Positions 9,195 to 17,627 are shown, counted from the stretch's first letter. The stretch: DNA of 64,000 nt from CAIVAT01 sp964455285 (GCA_964455285.1 CAYVVG010000003.1:47228-111227), one strand, 5' to 3'. Notes: generated from the sequence alone by a model not told the origin. Numbers and translations: made by a program.

Positions 9195-9217
9195 CCCCTC
9201 CCTTGCAAAGGGAGGGG
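9195..9217. repeat. Palindromic repeat, 10-bp stem with GCA loop
   Basis: CCCCTCCCTT and AAGGGAGGGG flank a 3-base centre. It shares the CCCCTCCC arms with the element 58 bases upstream but has a different centre, and its GC-rich leader is on the opposite side, suggesting the two copies face each other. Confidence 0.75.
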
Positions 9218-9222
9218 CGGGG

Positions 9223-9978
9223 TCAGGGTTTACGGGGGGATGCGGTGAGGCGGTACTGCACGATGTGAAAGATATTGGCGAAGGTCCAGTAGAGCACCAG
9301 CCCCGCCGGGAAAGAATAGAACAGCACAAAGAACATCACGGTCATGGCCAGCAGGAAGAGATCCTGCCATCTTTGCTCCTTCTTCTCGGCCGAGGGGGCC
9401 GGCGCCAGTTTGAATGACAGTAGGGTGAAGACCGACATCAGCACCGGCAGCAGGTTGAAATACTCTCCCAGCAGGGGAATGGAAAAGCCAAAGGAGAAGA
9501 GCTGGTCGGGAAGGGCCAGCGAGTCGATCCAGAGAAAGCCGGCGTTTTTCAGCTCTGCGGCCGACCCCAGCACCTGGAACAGGGCGATCAGGATGGGCAG
9601 CTGGATCAGCACGATCAGCAGGGGTTTCAGCCCGGCAAAGGGGCTCACCCCGTGATCCTTGTACAATTGCAGGATCCGCTCGCTCTGTTCCCCCCCTTTC
9701 CAGGTCTTTTTGATCTCCGCCAGTTCGGAGGCCATGGCCTTCTGCGCTTCCAGGAAACGGACCTGGCTCTTCATCGCCTTGCGGGAAAAAGGAAAGAGCA
9801 GGATGCGGATCACAAGCGCCAGGAGAATGATGGCAACGCCCCAATCGGGGATCAGCGCGTGCAACCCCTTCAGGAGGTACTGCAGGCCCACGCTGAGCCA
9901 CTCCATCCAGATCCAGATGCCCGAGAACAACAGCAGGCCGGGGGCGGTGATCCCGGCATGGAAGAACGACACGATCAT
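9223..9978 (-). CDS. yidC: Short YidC/Oxa1 family membrane protein insertase
   Basis: 251 residues, an Oxa1-fold insertase without the large N-terminal periplasmic domain that the main Bacteroidota YidC (about 600 residues) has. Conserved elements are present: five-helix topology, WGVAIILLALVIRILLFPFSRKAM with the Arg in the first core helix (about 58), the cytoplasmic hairpin, GLKPLLIVLIQLPILIALFQVL, and the LYWTFANIFHIVQ last helix. Its start overlaps the stop of the 71-residue gene (ATGA at 9975-9978), so translation is probably coupled. Context suggests a dedicated paralogue acting with the neighbouring membrane enzymes rather than the housekeeping insertase. Confidence 0.85.
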   Translation of the reverse strand: MIVSFFHAGITAPGLLLFSGIWIWMEWLSVGLQYLLKGLHALIPDWGVAIILLALVIRILLFPFSRKAMKSQVRFLEAQKAMASELAEIKKTWKGGEQSERILQLYKDHGVSPFAGLKPLLIVLIQLPILIALFQVLGSAAELKNAGFLWIDSLALPDQLFSFGFSIPLLGEYFNLLPVLMSVFTLLSFKLAPAPSAEKKEQRWQDLFLLAMTVMFFVLFYSFPAGLVLYWTFANIFHIVQYRLTASPRKP

Positions 9979-10190
9979 GCCGAGGGCTTTTGCGGCGGGT
10001 CGGCCTTCCCGGGAGATCCGGTCTCAACCTTTTTCCGTAATCCAAGAAAACGGAGGATCTTGTGCCAGAAGAGCTTGACGGCGATGGCCGCGCCCACCAC
10101 GCTGGCCACGATGGCCTGCAGGATGATGCTGCCTGTTCCCGGATCGATGTAAGCCAGGATCTGTAACGGAATGTTCAATAATGCACTCAT
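9975..10190 (-). CDS. Small single-span membrane protein with YIDPGTGSIILQ motif
   Basis: 71 residues. An N-terminal hydrophobic stretch contains YIDPGTGSIILQ (about 14-25), then a membrane helix (AIVASVVGAAIAVKLFW) and a basic, proline/lysine-rich tail. I recall similar short YIDPGTGS peptides beside alkaline-phosphatase-superfamily genes in other bacteria, but no function is known to me. Overlap with the short yidC start implies coupled expression. Confidence 0.7.
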   Translation of the reverse strand: MSALLNIPLQILAYIDPGTGSIILQAIVASVVGAAIAVKLFWHKILRFLGLRKKVETGSPGKADPPQKPSA

Positions 10191-10307
10191 TATATCGGTT
10201 TTTAGATTTTCATAGTGTGGTCGATTGTTATTGACCCGGTAAATTTATCAATCGATCTTCAATGATGGCGTAATACTTTCTTATATAGTTTGCAAGAGCC
10301 CTTCAGA

Positions 10308-11720
10308 TCAAGCCTTTCTTTTCATGCGGTAAAGGGTTCTTTCCGAACCGTCGACCGGACGTTGTTCCAGAATTTCGAAGAACTTCCCGAACTCTTTCCT
10401 GAAGTTCTCCTCATCGTAGGTCCCGAAGATATCCCTCCTCGATTCGAGCAGTTTCTGCACCTGTGAGTCGGGTTTCGGGACGAACTCGATGATGAGGTTT
10501 TCGCTGAGGCGGCTCAGGAAGGAGGCGATATGCCGGAAGGGGAGGTTGTTGGAGATGGCCAGGTGGTGGATCAGGGCGAGGGCGATCACGGCGTCGGGCA
10601 GCGACCGGGCTGAAAATCCGGGTCTCTCGCGGTTGTCCCATCCGATCGAGGGGCTCGGGTTGGTCAGGTCCATCACCAGGGGCAGCAGGTTCACGGTCTG
10701 CTCCGCCTTCACCTGCCGGTAATTGAGATCGACCGCTACCGGATCGATATCGAAGGCCACGCAGTCGGCTCCCTGCCGGCAGGCGATCCGGGTGAATTCG
10801 CCGTTGTTGGCGCCCAGATCCCACAAGGTGCCGGGGCGGATCGCCCGGACATAGGCATCGACGATCTCCTTCTTATGGGTGAACGAGCGGTCGGAGTAGT
10901 TGGTAAAGGTGTAATACTCCCCCCATTCGGTGGGCTGGTTCCTGATCTTCAGCTTTTCCGTCAGTTGGATCAGACTGATGATCAGGGCTTTCAGGTTGGC
11001 CAGCCGGATCTTCACCTCGCGCCCGGCGCTCCCCTTGTGCTCGTATTTCACCTGGGTTTTGGCGTGGAGGTGGAGGTGCATCAGCAGCGAAAAATTCCAT
11101 CTGGTCTTCCGGGGCAGCAGCCGGCTGGCCAGGTCGAGCGGGATGCCGTCGAGGTGGATCCTGAGCAGCTGGTTCAGCCGGATGTCGGTGTGGCTCATCA
11201 GCGCGAGGGGGGCCAGGAAGTGCTGGCAATATTGCCGATAGGCTTCCCAGGGTTTGCCTTCGCGGTAGAGGTCGAACGAAAGGGTATCGATGAACACGGG
11301 TTTTCCCCGGTAAAACTGGATGTTGTAGGCACTGCCGTCCTTCAGGGTCATGCCGTGTTCCAGGGCGGCCTGTTGGATACGCAGGGTGACCAGCGCCGCA
11401 TCTTTAAGCTGGCTGAACGACCATTCGTAGGGGTAGGAGATGAACGGGATCTGCTCCGGCTCCAGGATCCGGTAAAGATCTCCCCCGGCGCCGGGGTGGC
11501 CCTCCAGTTCCCGGTGGGGGATCAGCAGCCCTTCCTCCGTCAGCTTCCGGTACAGCCCCGACCCGGTCAGATGATCATACTCTTCGCGGTAGCACCGGTT
11601 CACCTGTCGCAGCACCTTCCCCCCTTCGCTGAAAACAAACCCGCTGGGGTCGCGGAAAGAGCTGTCGTGCATAACACCGGAGTTTACCAGGTCGCTCTCT
11701 TGTTCCTCGTTATAATCCAT
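10308..11720 (-). CDS. Class I SAM-dependent methyltransferase with an extra N-terminal domain (NoeA-like)
   Basis: 470 residues. The C-terminal half is a Rossmann methyltransferase: motif I LWDLGANNGEF (about 296-306), then AFDIDPVAVDLN. The N-terminal ~260 residues are not a methyltransferase fold. They contain DGSAYNIQF ... VFIDTLSF (about 127-150), spaced like the catalytic loop (D-x4-N) and metal-binding Asp of kinase-like phosphotransferases. Similar proteins are sometimes called NoeA-like. Substrate unknown. It lies 50 bases after the 309-residue gene and 117 before the 71-residue gene, in the same direction. Confidence 0.75.
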   Translation of the reverse strand: MDYNEEQESDLVNSGVMHDSSFRDPSGFVFSEGGKVLRQVNRCYREEYDHLTGSGLYRKLTEEGLLIPHRELEGHPGAGGDLYRILEPEQIPFISYPYEWSFSQLKDAALVTLRIQQAALEHGMTLKDGSAYNIQFYRGKPVFIDTLSFDLYREGKPWEAYRQYCQHFLAPLALMSHTDIRLNQLLRIHLDGIPLDLASRLLPRKTRWNFSLLMHLHLHAKTQVKYEHKGSAGREVKIRLANLKALIISLIQLTEKLKIRNQPTEWGEYYTFTNYSDRSFTHKKEIVDAYVRAIRPGTLWDLGANNGEFTRIACRQGADCVAFDIDPVAVDLNYRQVKAEQTVNLLPLVMDLTNPSPSIGWDNRERPGFSARSLPDAVIALALIHHLAISNNLPFRHIASFLSRLSENLIIEFVPKPDSQVQKLLESRRDIFGTYDEENFRKEFGKFFEILEQRPVDGSERTLYRMKRKA

Positions 11721-11770
11721 CCTCGGTTCTTGTTTATATCTGATCAGGGTCTATGATAATAGTGCGGCCC

Positions 11771-12700
11771 TCATTCTTCAACTTCGAAAAATGTATTGGG
11801 ATGCACCACGCCTGCTTTCTCTCCCTTCGTCATGTACAGCCCCACCTGGTAATTCCCGGGTTCCAGCTTCCGGATCGGGATGATCGCGGAAAAGCCTGCG
11901 GAATCGAGGTTCAGCCCAAGCTTTGAAAAATGCGAGGTCACCCCCTTGCGCAGGACTTTCCCCACACGGTAAAAACGCTCCCTGTCGCCTTTTTTCAGCA
12001 CCACGTAGGTGTTGAGATTCCTGGTATCGTTGCCATTGAGGAAACCCCACCCCTTTACCAGCAATGCTTTCCCCGACTGCTTTACCTCTTCGAAATAGTA
12101 AACGATCTCGCTGGTCGGGTCTCTCTTTTCAGGAGTGACCTCGCAGTCGGCCGGATCCGGTTCCGCTTCGGCTACAAGGTCGATCAGCTTGTACTTATCC
12201 TTCTTCTTTCTGAGTTCGAGGTGATGGTTGGTGAAATACCTTCCTGTTTTATCCTCGATGGCGTACCCGATCGTATACACGCTGTCCTTCAGTAAAAATG
12301 TCGGCACCATCACGTCAAACCCCAGATGGGCAAAACGTTCGTCCATGTTGAAATACTCCGTCACCCCTTTCCGGTAGATCGTATCGTTATCGATCCGGAA
12401 GATCAGACGGTCGGCTGCCGAGGTCAGTACCAGGTAGGAAGTGCGCTCCTCCTGGGTATTATCCTTCTGGAACGCCCACCCCTTCAATCGCACATCCTCT
12501 TTCCACCGGAGGTTTGCCTTGCTGACCTCTTCAACCCAGAACTTCACGCTTTCCGATTCGGCAGGCAGTTCGATCCGGGTATGCCGGCCCTCGCAACCGG
12601 CCCGGACGAAAACGTAGAAGATATAATCGGCAAACCAGAGGTAAAGTCCGAAGAGGACCAGAAACGCGACATAAGCGATGATTTTTATCGTTCTCTTCAT
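11771..12700 (-). CDS. Membrane-anchored protein with two copies of an unrecognised 'KGW' domain
   Basis: 309 residues. A single N-terminal membrane helix (about 7-30) is followed by two tandem, alignable ~115-residue units (about 50-165 and 197-309). Each has an EEV start, KGW-(A/G)-F (73-77 and 216-220), (S/T)Y-x-VL (89-92, 231-235), RKGVT (110-114, 251-255), a GF turn (127-128, 269-270) and a closing Y-x-(I/V)-G strand. The pattern suggests an extracytoplasmic beta-sandwich. I do not recognise a named family. It abuts the sulfatase-fold gene with no gap (stop at 12701), and its paralogue lies on the other side of that gene. Confidence 0.8.
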   Translation of the reverse strand: MKRTIKIIAYVAFLVLFGLYLWFADYIFYVFVRAGCEGRHTRIELPAESESVKFWVEEVSKANLRWKEDVRLKGWAFQKDNTQEERTSYLVLTSAADRLIFRIDNDTIYRKGVTEYFNMDERFAHLGFDVMVPTFLLKDSVYTIGYAIEDKTGRYFTNHHLELRKKKDKYKLIDLVAEAEPDPADCEVTPEKRDPTSEIVYYFEEVKQSGKALLVKGWGFLNGNDTRNLNTYVVLKKGDRERFYRVGKVLRKGVTSHFSKLGLNLDSAGFSAIIPIRKLEPGNYQVGLYMTKGEKAGVVHPNTFFEVEE

Positions 12701-14287
12701 TTATTTGTCCTCCACCTTTGGCAGTCGCGCATCCAGGTACTTGTTCAGCATCACCCGCAAGGCATTGATCGGGGAGATGCTGTCATAGAGATCCTTATAG
12801 TCCCTGTCGGGAAAATATACCGCGTTGAGCACTTGAAAGGAATGTTCCCGGTTCTTCAGGTACACTTCGTGAGGGCGGGGTCCGTGGTCGCTTTGAACAA
12901 AGATGACACTGCCCGCAGGAGGCTGATTCCTGATCATGTTCGCAGTCACACGGGCGATCTCGCCGGTGATGAAGATATATTGTTCGAGATAGGCAGCGTT
13001 GACCGTATTTTGTGCCGTGATGTACCCTTCCGACCGCTGACCCTCGGAGCTGGGACCTTCGATGTAATTCCCCGAACGGTCAAATACGAAGGGAACATGC
13101 GGGCACATGATGTGCGCATAGGTGAATCTGGGGCTCTTCAGTTTGCTGGTGTTCTTCTCCAGGCAGGTAAGGATGTGCCGGGTAGCCGTAAAGCTTAAAT
13201 TTTGGCTCTTGTCAACAGGGATGAGGAAATTGAATGACGAAAGCATGGAACTGTTGATCAGTTCCTTGTAGAAAGCACCGGATAGGGTTCCCGACAGGTC
13301 CGATGGGTCCGCATCCTGGTAAGCGAACGTCGCATCGGTATTCCCGAAACGGACTCCCGAATAGTGCTGGCTTAATCCTTCCATGACATCGATCGTGTAA
13401 CCATGCTCCTTCAGAAAACGGAAAAGCCGGTTGTTATTCATCTTCTCCGTCTGGACACTGTAATCGATCTTATGAAGCTTTTCATGGACTTCCGTACCCA
13501 CGGTATTCTGCGGATTCTCGATGTATTTCATAAAATCGGTACGGGTAACCGCTTCGGTAAGATATTCGAAATTCAGCAGGCTGGGTATGTTCCAGGTAGT
13601 CTGGTTGTAACGTACCGGACTGTTCCCGGCAAAGAAAAATCCGTTCTTTGCCATTTCCTCCGCAAAGCTGCCGGCATCATACCCCCACTCCTCTTTCATG
13701 GTTTTAACACTCGCCCCTTCATCGAGGATGATGAGGTAGATGTCGGGAAGTTTTGAGCGGTCGAATGCGTTGCCCGGTCCCTGAATATTCCCCGATTCCT
13801 TTTCGCGCTTGCCGGACTTCCGGATCTCGCTGGTAACGATGGAAAAAGTGTTGAAGATCACCAATAATCCCACCGGGACCATAAAGATGATGTTGAGACT
13901 ACCCAGGGTCTTCGGCTGGCGTATCCGGCTGATCAGGTAGAACAAGTGAGCGTATACAACCAGGAGGATGGGCAGCACATGCCAGTGCCGGACTTCGGCA
14001 ATTCTGTTCATACCATTGAATATCAATGTGTAATTCCAGAATAACACCAGAAAGAGCAGCGTGACCAGGCTTCCCTTCAGCAGGCTTCTCAGCACTGTCG
14101 ATGCAAGCCCCAAAAAAATCCCGGAAAACAACACCGAAAAAAGGAGAGGAAATACCAACTGATGTGCAACCAGCTGGTCGGCATTATGTCCATACAATGC
14201 CAGGATGGGATAGACTGCGAAAACTAAAACGGTGAGAGCGGGGATCCCTTTACTTTGAAAGTGATCCGGCGTTGACTTTATCTTCAT
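12701..14287 (-). CDS. Membrane-bound sulfatase/alkaline phosphatase superfamily transferase
   Basis: 528 residues. About five membrane segments (residues 14-160) precede an extracytoplasmic sulfatase-fold domain. Metal and catalytic positions are visible: DIYLIILDEGAS (about 178-190), the presumed Thr nucleophile in NQTTWNIPSLLN (about 224-235), a central CPHVPFVFD histidine region, and QSDHGPRPHEV (about 462-472). This arrangement is that of LTA synthase, phosphoglycerol or phosphoethanolamine transferases, which move a phospho-head group from a lipid onto a glycan or lipid acceptor outside the membrane. Donor and acceptor are unknown. It is in one operon with the two KGW-domain proteins. 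Confidence 0.8.
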   Translation of the reverse strand: MKIKSTPDHFQSKGIPALTVLVFAVYPILALYGHNADQLVAHQLVFPLLFSVLFSGIFLGLASTVLRSLLKGSLVTLLFLVLFWNYTLIFNGMNRIAEVRHWHVLPILLVVYAHLFYLISRIRQPKTLGSLNIIFMVPVGLLVIFNTFSIVTSEIRKSGKREKESGNIQGPGNAFDRSKLPDIYLIILDEGASVKTMKEEWGYDAGSFAEEMAKNGFFFAGNSPVRYNQTTWNIPSLLNFEYLTEAVTRTDFMKYIENPQNTVGTEVHEKLHKIDYSVQTEKMNNNRLFRFLKEHGYTIDVMEGLSQHYSGVRFGNTDATFAYQDADPSDLSGTLSGAFYKELINSSMLSSFNFLIPVDKSQNLSFTATRHILTCLEKNTSKLKSPRFTYAHIMCPHVPFVFDRSGNYIEGPSSEGQRSEGYITAQNTVNAAYLEQYIFITGEIARVTANMIRNQPPAGSVIFVQSDHGPRPHEVYLKNREHSFQVLNAVYFPDRDYKDLYDSISPINALRVMLNKYLDARLPKVEDK

Positions 14288-14305
14288 GGGGAACCGGATG
14301 CTGAA

Positions 14306-15220
14306 CTAAATTCCGATCTCGATGAACTGATTGGAATAGGTCAACCCGATATGCTCTCCGCGAACGATGTATAACAGAACTTCGTATTTCCCCTTTGGCA
14401 GGAGTTTGCCATCGATGGTGGCAGAATACCCCGAATGGTCCAGATTGACCCCGAATTCATCTTTGAAATAAGTGGTCACACCTGTCCTTAGTTGGGGAAC
14501 CGTAGTAAATATCACGTTTTTATTGTCTTTCCGCAAAATAATATATGCCCTTGAAGAATCCGTGTTCAATCCTTTCAAAAAACCCCAGCCGCTGATCGTG
14601 AAAACATTATCCGAAACATTAAAAGTCTCGAAATAGTATTTGATCTTGTCTGTCTCGGGCCGCATGGAAATGGCTACTTTATGAGCTTCTATCTGATAAT
14701 TCTCGAGCCTGACCGTACCATTGCCAAGCTTCATTTTTTTACCCGACATGGCATGATATTGTCCGGATTCATCTTTGATCAGGTATCCCACCTCATAGGC
14801 TGAATCCTTCAGCATTTCCAGCGGGATATATCCTTCATATCCATGATTATCAGCACTTCCTGTCAATTTACAGTATTCCGATACGCCGGGCCGGCTTAAA
14901 TTGTCATTCACCGGATCAAAAACAAGGGTGTTGGATCCCGATTTAAAAACCAGCAGAAGATCGCGGGTCTTTTCCTTCACATTTTGCTTTAAAACCCATC
15001 CTTTGATCAGAAGATAATCATTCCAGGTCTTATCAATGATACTGACCTCCTCGATATTCCCGATGATGTTATCCGTATCCGTGGGAAGCGTAATGTCAAC
15101 GAGGCTGGCTGCCACTATTTTATTGTCCGGTTTCAATATGAACCACAAAGCGATGCCGGTGATCACCACCAGGATTGCAACAGCCAGAATGATCTTCACT
15201 TTTTTACTCAGGGTTTTCAT
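14306..15220 (-). CDS. Membrane-anchored two-copy 'KGW' domain protein, paralogue of the 309-residue protein
   Basis: 304 residues. N-terminal membrane helix (about 8-28), then two copies of the same domain as in the gene at 11771-12700: IKGW at 72-75 and ISGW at 209-212, RPGVSEY at 110-116 and RTGVTTY at 245-251, GYLIKD/LLYIVR closing strands. ATG 15220 has a good ribosome site (GGAG, 8 bases upstream) and begins the membrane helix; a longer open frame to 15331 overlaps the promoter and is rejected. First gene of the operon running to at least 11771. Confidence 0.8.
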   Translation of the reverse strand: MKTLSKKVKIILAVAILVVITGIALWFILKPDNKIVAASLVDITLPTDTDNIIGNIEEVSIIDKTWNDYLLIKGWVLKQNVKEKTRDLLLVFKSGSNTLVFDPVNDNLSRPGVSEYCKLTGSADNHGYEGYIPLEMLKDSAYEVGYLIKDESGQYHAMSGKKMKLGNGTVRLENYQIEAHKVAISMRPETDKIKYYFETFNVSDNVFTISGWGFLKGLNTDSSRAYIILRKDNKNVIFTTVPQLRTGVTTYFKDEFGVNLDHSGYSATIDGKLLPKGKYEVLLYIVRGEHIGLTYSNQFIEIGI

Positions 15221-15328
15221 CTTTTCATCTCCTACTTTAATGTTAACTATGTTGTGGTTTGTTACTTCATTCAGACCAACAGGGAGGTGATATTCAAGGC
15301 AGTGCCGGTTCGATGCGCCTCCCGGGTG

Positions 15329-15357
15329 CAAAATTACGAATTCACCCCTATAATCAA
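15329..15357 (-). promoter_or_regulatory. Promoter (TTG-N18-TAATTTTG) of the KGW/sulfatase-fold operon
   Basis: Minus-strand TTG at 15357-15355 and TAATTTTG at 15336-15329, 18 bases apart. Transcription would begin near 15322, leaving an untranslated leader of about 100 bases before ATG 15220. Confidence 0.7.
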
Positions 15358-15364
15358 ATGAATT

Positions 15365-15381
15365 CCTGCACGTACTGCAGG
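15365..15381 (-). terminator. Short hairpin after the GT4 gene
   Basis: CCTGCA and TGCAGG with a 5-base loop begin four bases after the stop of the GT4 gene. No clear T-run follows, so it is at best a weak terminator separating the glycan operon from the promoter at 15329-15357. Confidence 0.3.
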
Positions 15382-15385
15382 TCCG

Positions 15386-16525
15386 TCAGCCAAACAAACG
15401 GGCCAGGGCCTCTTTGGGTTTATTATTATATTGATTTACAAAGTCATATGCATTTTTTACCAGGTTGTTGAAGCACCCGGGTTCTTCCACCAGCCGGTTG
15501 AGTTGCCTGGCGAACTGATCCGGGGTGCCGGCCAGCAGGTACGATTTTCCGGCCCCCTCTTCGAGCCCTTCGGCGCCCACCGGGGTCGAGATCACCGCCT
15601 TGCCGAAACCCAGCGCCTCGATCATCTTGATCTTCAGTCCGGTCCCTATCGTCAACGGGTTGAGCACGATATCGGCCCTGCCGTAGGCCGCCGCAAGATC
15701 CTCCACCTCCCCCAGTTTGACAACACCCTCGTGGTCATCGATCACGCGGCAGATCTTCCCGGCCAGGATAAGCTCCATGTCGGGGAAACTGCTTTTTATA
15801 ACCGGAAAATAATCCCTGATAAAATCGACCATCGCGTGGTAGTTGCTGGGATTGTCGGACCCGACGAACAGCAACCGATGCGCGGGACGGGGAGCAGGTT
15901 CCGAAGGGACCACATCGACCATGTGACCCACGGTGATCACCTTCCTGCGGGTCAGTTTCCGGTAGAAGGCTGCCTCCACCTCCTGGATCGCCATGACCAC
16001 GTCGGCCCGGTTGATCCCGGCCGCCTCCTCCCGCCTTGAGGTGGAATACCAGATCGGGGGCTTCCCGGCACGCAGAAAATGCTTGTGCCGGTCGGTCATC
16101 ACATCATGGGTATCGACCACCTTGAGCACCTCCGGTCCGAAATTGAAGAACGCCCGGGTGTTGAAAATGTACTCGGCCACCACGGCCGTGACGGGAACCG
16201 CCTGTTTGATCGCGGCGATCTTTTCGTCCAGCCATTCGTTGTAATGGTCGTCGATGTGCGAATAGTATTTCAGGTTGGGGTTGATCTTCATCAGGTACCG
16301 GTTATACCCGCGCTTCACGGGGGCTTTGTACGATACGTGATGGAACCGCTCTCCCCAGTACCTCACCATCGCATCGAGGTCGGCATCTTCCTGGTCCGAA
16401 TAGAGAAAGTGCACCTCATGACCCAGTTCCATGAGGTATTTCGAGTAGGTAAAGATCCGGCTCCGGTTCCCGGCATTGAGCGGATGGGTCGGGGTGGGCG
16501 AGACGATCAGGATGGTATGTTTCAT
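15386..16525 (-). CDS. Glycosyltransferase family 4
   Basis: 379 residues, GT-B fold. N-terminal acceptor domain starts ILIVSPTPTHPLNAGNRSRI; the C-terminal nucleotide-sugar domain has LLFVGSDNPSNYHAM (about 225) and a GTGLKIKMIEALGFGKAVISTPVGAEGL block (about 305-332, with the E-x7-type acidic pair). Retaining sugar transfer in cytoplasmic assembly of the surface glycan is expected; donor unknown. ATG 16525 is chosen because longer starts overlap the end of the upstream WbsX gene. Confidence 0.88.
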   Translation of the reverse strand: MKHTILIVSPTPTHPLNAGNRSRIFTYSKYLMELGHEVHFLYSDQEDADLDAMVRYWGERFHHVSYKAPVKRGYNRYLMKINPNLKYYSHIDDHYNEWLDEKIAAIKQAVPVTAVVAEYIFNTRAFFNFGPEVLKVVDTHDVMTDRHKHFLRAGKPPIWYSTSRREEAAGINRADVVMAIQEVEAAFYRKLTRRKVITVGHMVDVVPSEPAPRPAHRLLFVGSDNPSNYHAMVDFIRDYFPVIKSSFPDMELILAGKICRVIDDHEGVVKLGEVEDLAAAYGRADIVLNPLTIGTGLKIKMIEALGFGKAVISTPVGAEGLEEGAGKSYLLAGTPDQFARQLNRLVEEPGCFNNLVKNAYDFVNQYNNKPKEALARLFG

Positions 16526-16547
16526 GGCAGCGTCGGTCGGGTTCCCG

Positions 16548-17627
16548 TTAACGGGTGTTCTGTCTGGCACTCAGGATGGCTTCGAGGTAGGCCCGGCCCC
16601 ATTGCCGGTCGGGTTCCACATAGTTCCCTTCGGCCCACTCGTTCCACGATTTCAGGAATACGATCTTCTCGCCGGTTTTTTTATTTTTCACGAATTTCAG
16701 GGCACTTTCGAGATGCTGCCGGAACAGTCCCGGCGTCGAGCCCCGGAAAACGAAACCTCCCCTCCCCGATCGCGGGGTGTTGTCCCAATTGGGCAGCACG
16801 GTGGGGAGAAAATCTTCGCCGTCGTACCGGCCGAAATCGTTGGTTTTCACCAGGTCGCCGTAATCGACCACCCTGGGCCCCGGGTTCTTTTTCCACCGCG
16901 CCAGCAGGGAAGAGCTCTTTTTCCGGGCGCCATCCAGCACCTCGATGAACTGCCCGGGCTGGTGGATGGTCTTCTCGTCGAATCCGTCGGATTTATGGTC
17001 CCAGTAAAGCTGGTGGATCCCGATGAAATAAAAGCCGTCGAATCCCTCCTGCACGGCCAGACGGTTCCAGAGGGAGGTGAACCCGGCCGGGTCGGGCAGG
17101 CAATCGGGGGTGAAGACGACGAACAGCGGCTTGTTGCCGATCCTGATGTACCGGGGATCCCGGAAAGCGGGAAGCAGGTGGTAGAAATGATCGCGGTAAT
17201 CCTCTTCGCCCGGGTAGAGCTGTTCGATGAGAATATGATCCTTCAGCCCGTGCCAGACGCCGGTCCACGACTGGTTGGCCCAGGCCAGGCAAAAGGGAAA
17301 GTCGGGCGATCCCGATTGCCACACCTCGCGGAAGGGTCTTTCGAGCAGCTGTTTCCCGTTCCCGAACCAGTAGTGCCAGTAGCAGAATCCGTCGACCCCG
17401 TAAGTCCGGGCCAGCTCCGCCTGGGCTTCCCTCACCTCGGGTACCCGCAGATCATAGAAACCCAGCTCCGACGGGAGGTTGGGTTGGTGGTGGCCCCGGA
17501 AAAGCGGCTTCGCCTTGGTCACGTTGGTCCACTCGGTGAATCCCTTGCCCCACCAGGTGTCGTTCTCGGGGATCGGATGGTATTGAGGCAGATAGAATGT
17601 AAGAATTTTTACTTGGTCATGATCCAT
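16548..17627 (-). CDS. WbsX-type glycan-locus protein (GH99-like domain)
   Basis: 359 residues. Belongs to the Glyco_tran_WbsX family, common in O-antigen and capsule loci and related to GH99 endomannosidases. Typical motifs: FYLPQYHPIPENDTWWGKGF (8-27), FTEWTNVTKAKPLF, GFCYWHYWF (about 80) and FLKSWNEWAEGNYVEPD near the C-terminus with the two conserved acids. Whether members hydrolyse or transfer sugars is unsettled. It closely parallels the N-terminal domain of the 2123-residue protein encoded upstream. Confidence 0.88.
   Translation of the reverse strand: MDHDQVKILTFYLPQYHPIPENDTWWGKGFTEWTNVTKAKPLFRGHHQPNLPSELGFYDLRVPEVREAQAELARTYGVDGFCYWHYWFGNGKQLLERPFREVWQSGSPDFPFCLAWANQSWTGVWHGLKDHILIEQLYPGEEDYRDHFYHLLPAFRDPRYIRIGNKPLFVVFTPDCLPDPAGFTSLWNRLAVQEGFDGFYFIGIHQLYWDHKSDGFDEKTIHQPGQFIEVLDGARKKSSSLLARWKKNPGPRVVDYGDLVKTNDFGRYDGEDFLPTVLPNWDNTPRSGRGGFVFRGSTPGLFRQHLESALKFVKNKKTGEKIVFLKSWNEWAEGNYVEPDRQWGRAYLEAILSARQNTR

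Larger units (their letters stand above)
8980..9222. other. Intergenic region with palindromic repeats and GATC-rich stretch
   Basis: No gene is supported here. The segment holds a stretch with several ATCGATC/CGATCAA-type motifs (about 9008-9080) and two palindromic elements (9114-9137 and 9195-9217). The second lies just after the stop of the short YidC gene and could end its transcript, although no T-run follows. Confidence 0.6.

Noticed and set aside
9114..9217. CRISPR-like repeats
   Set aside because: The palindromes differ in centre and spacing, and there are no regular spacers or cas genes.
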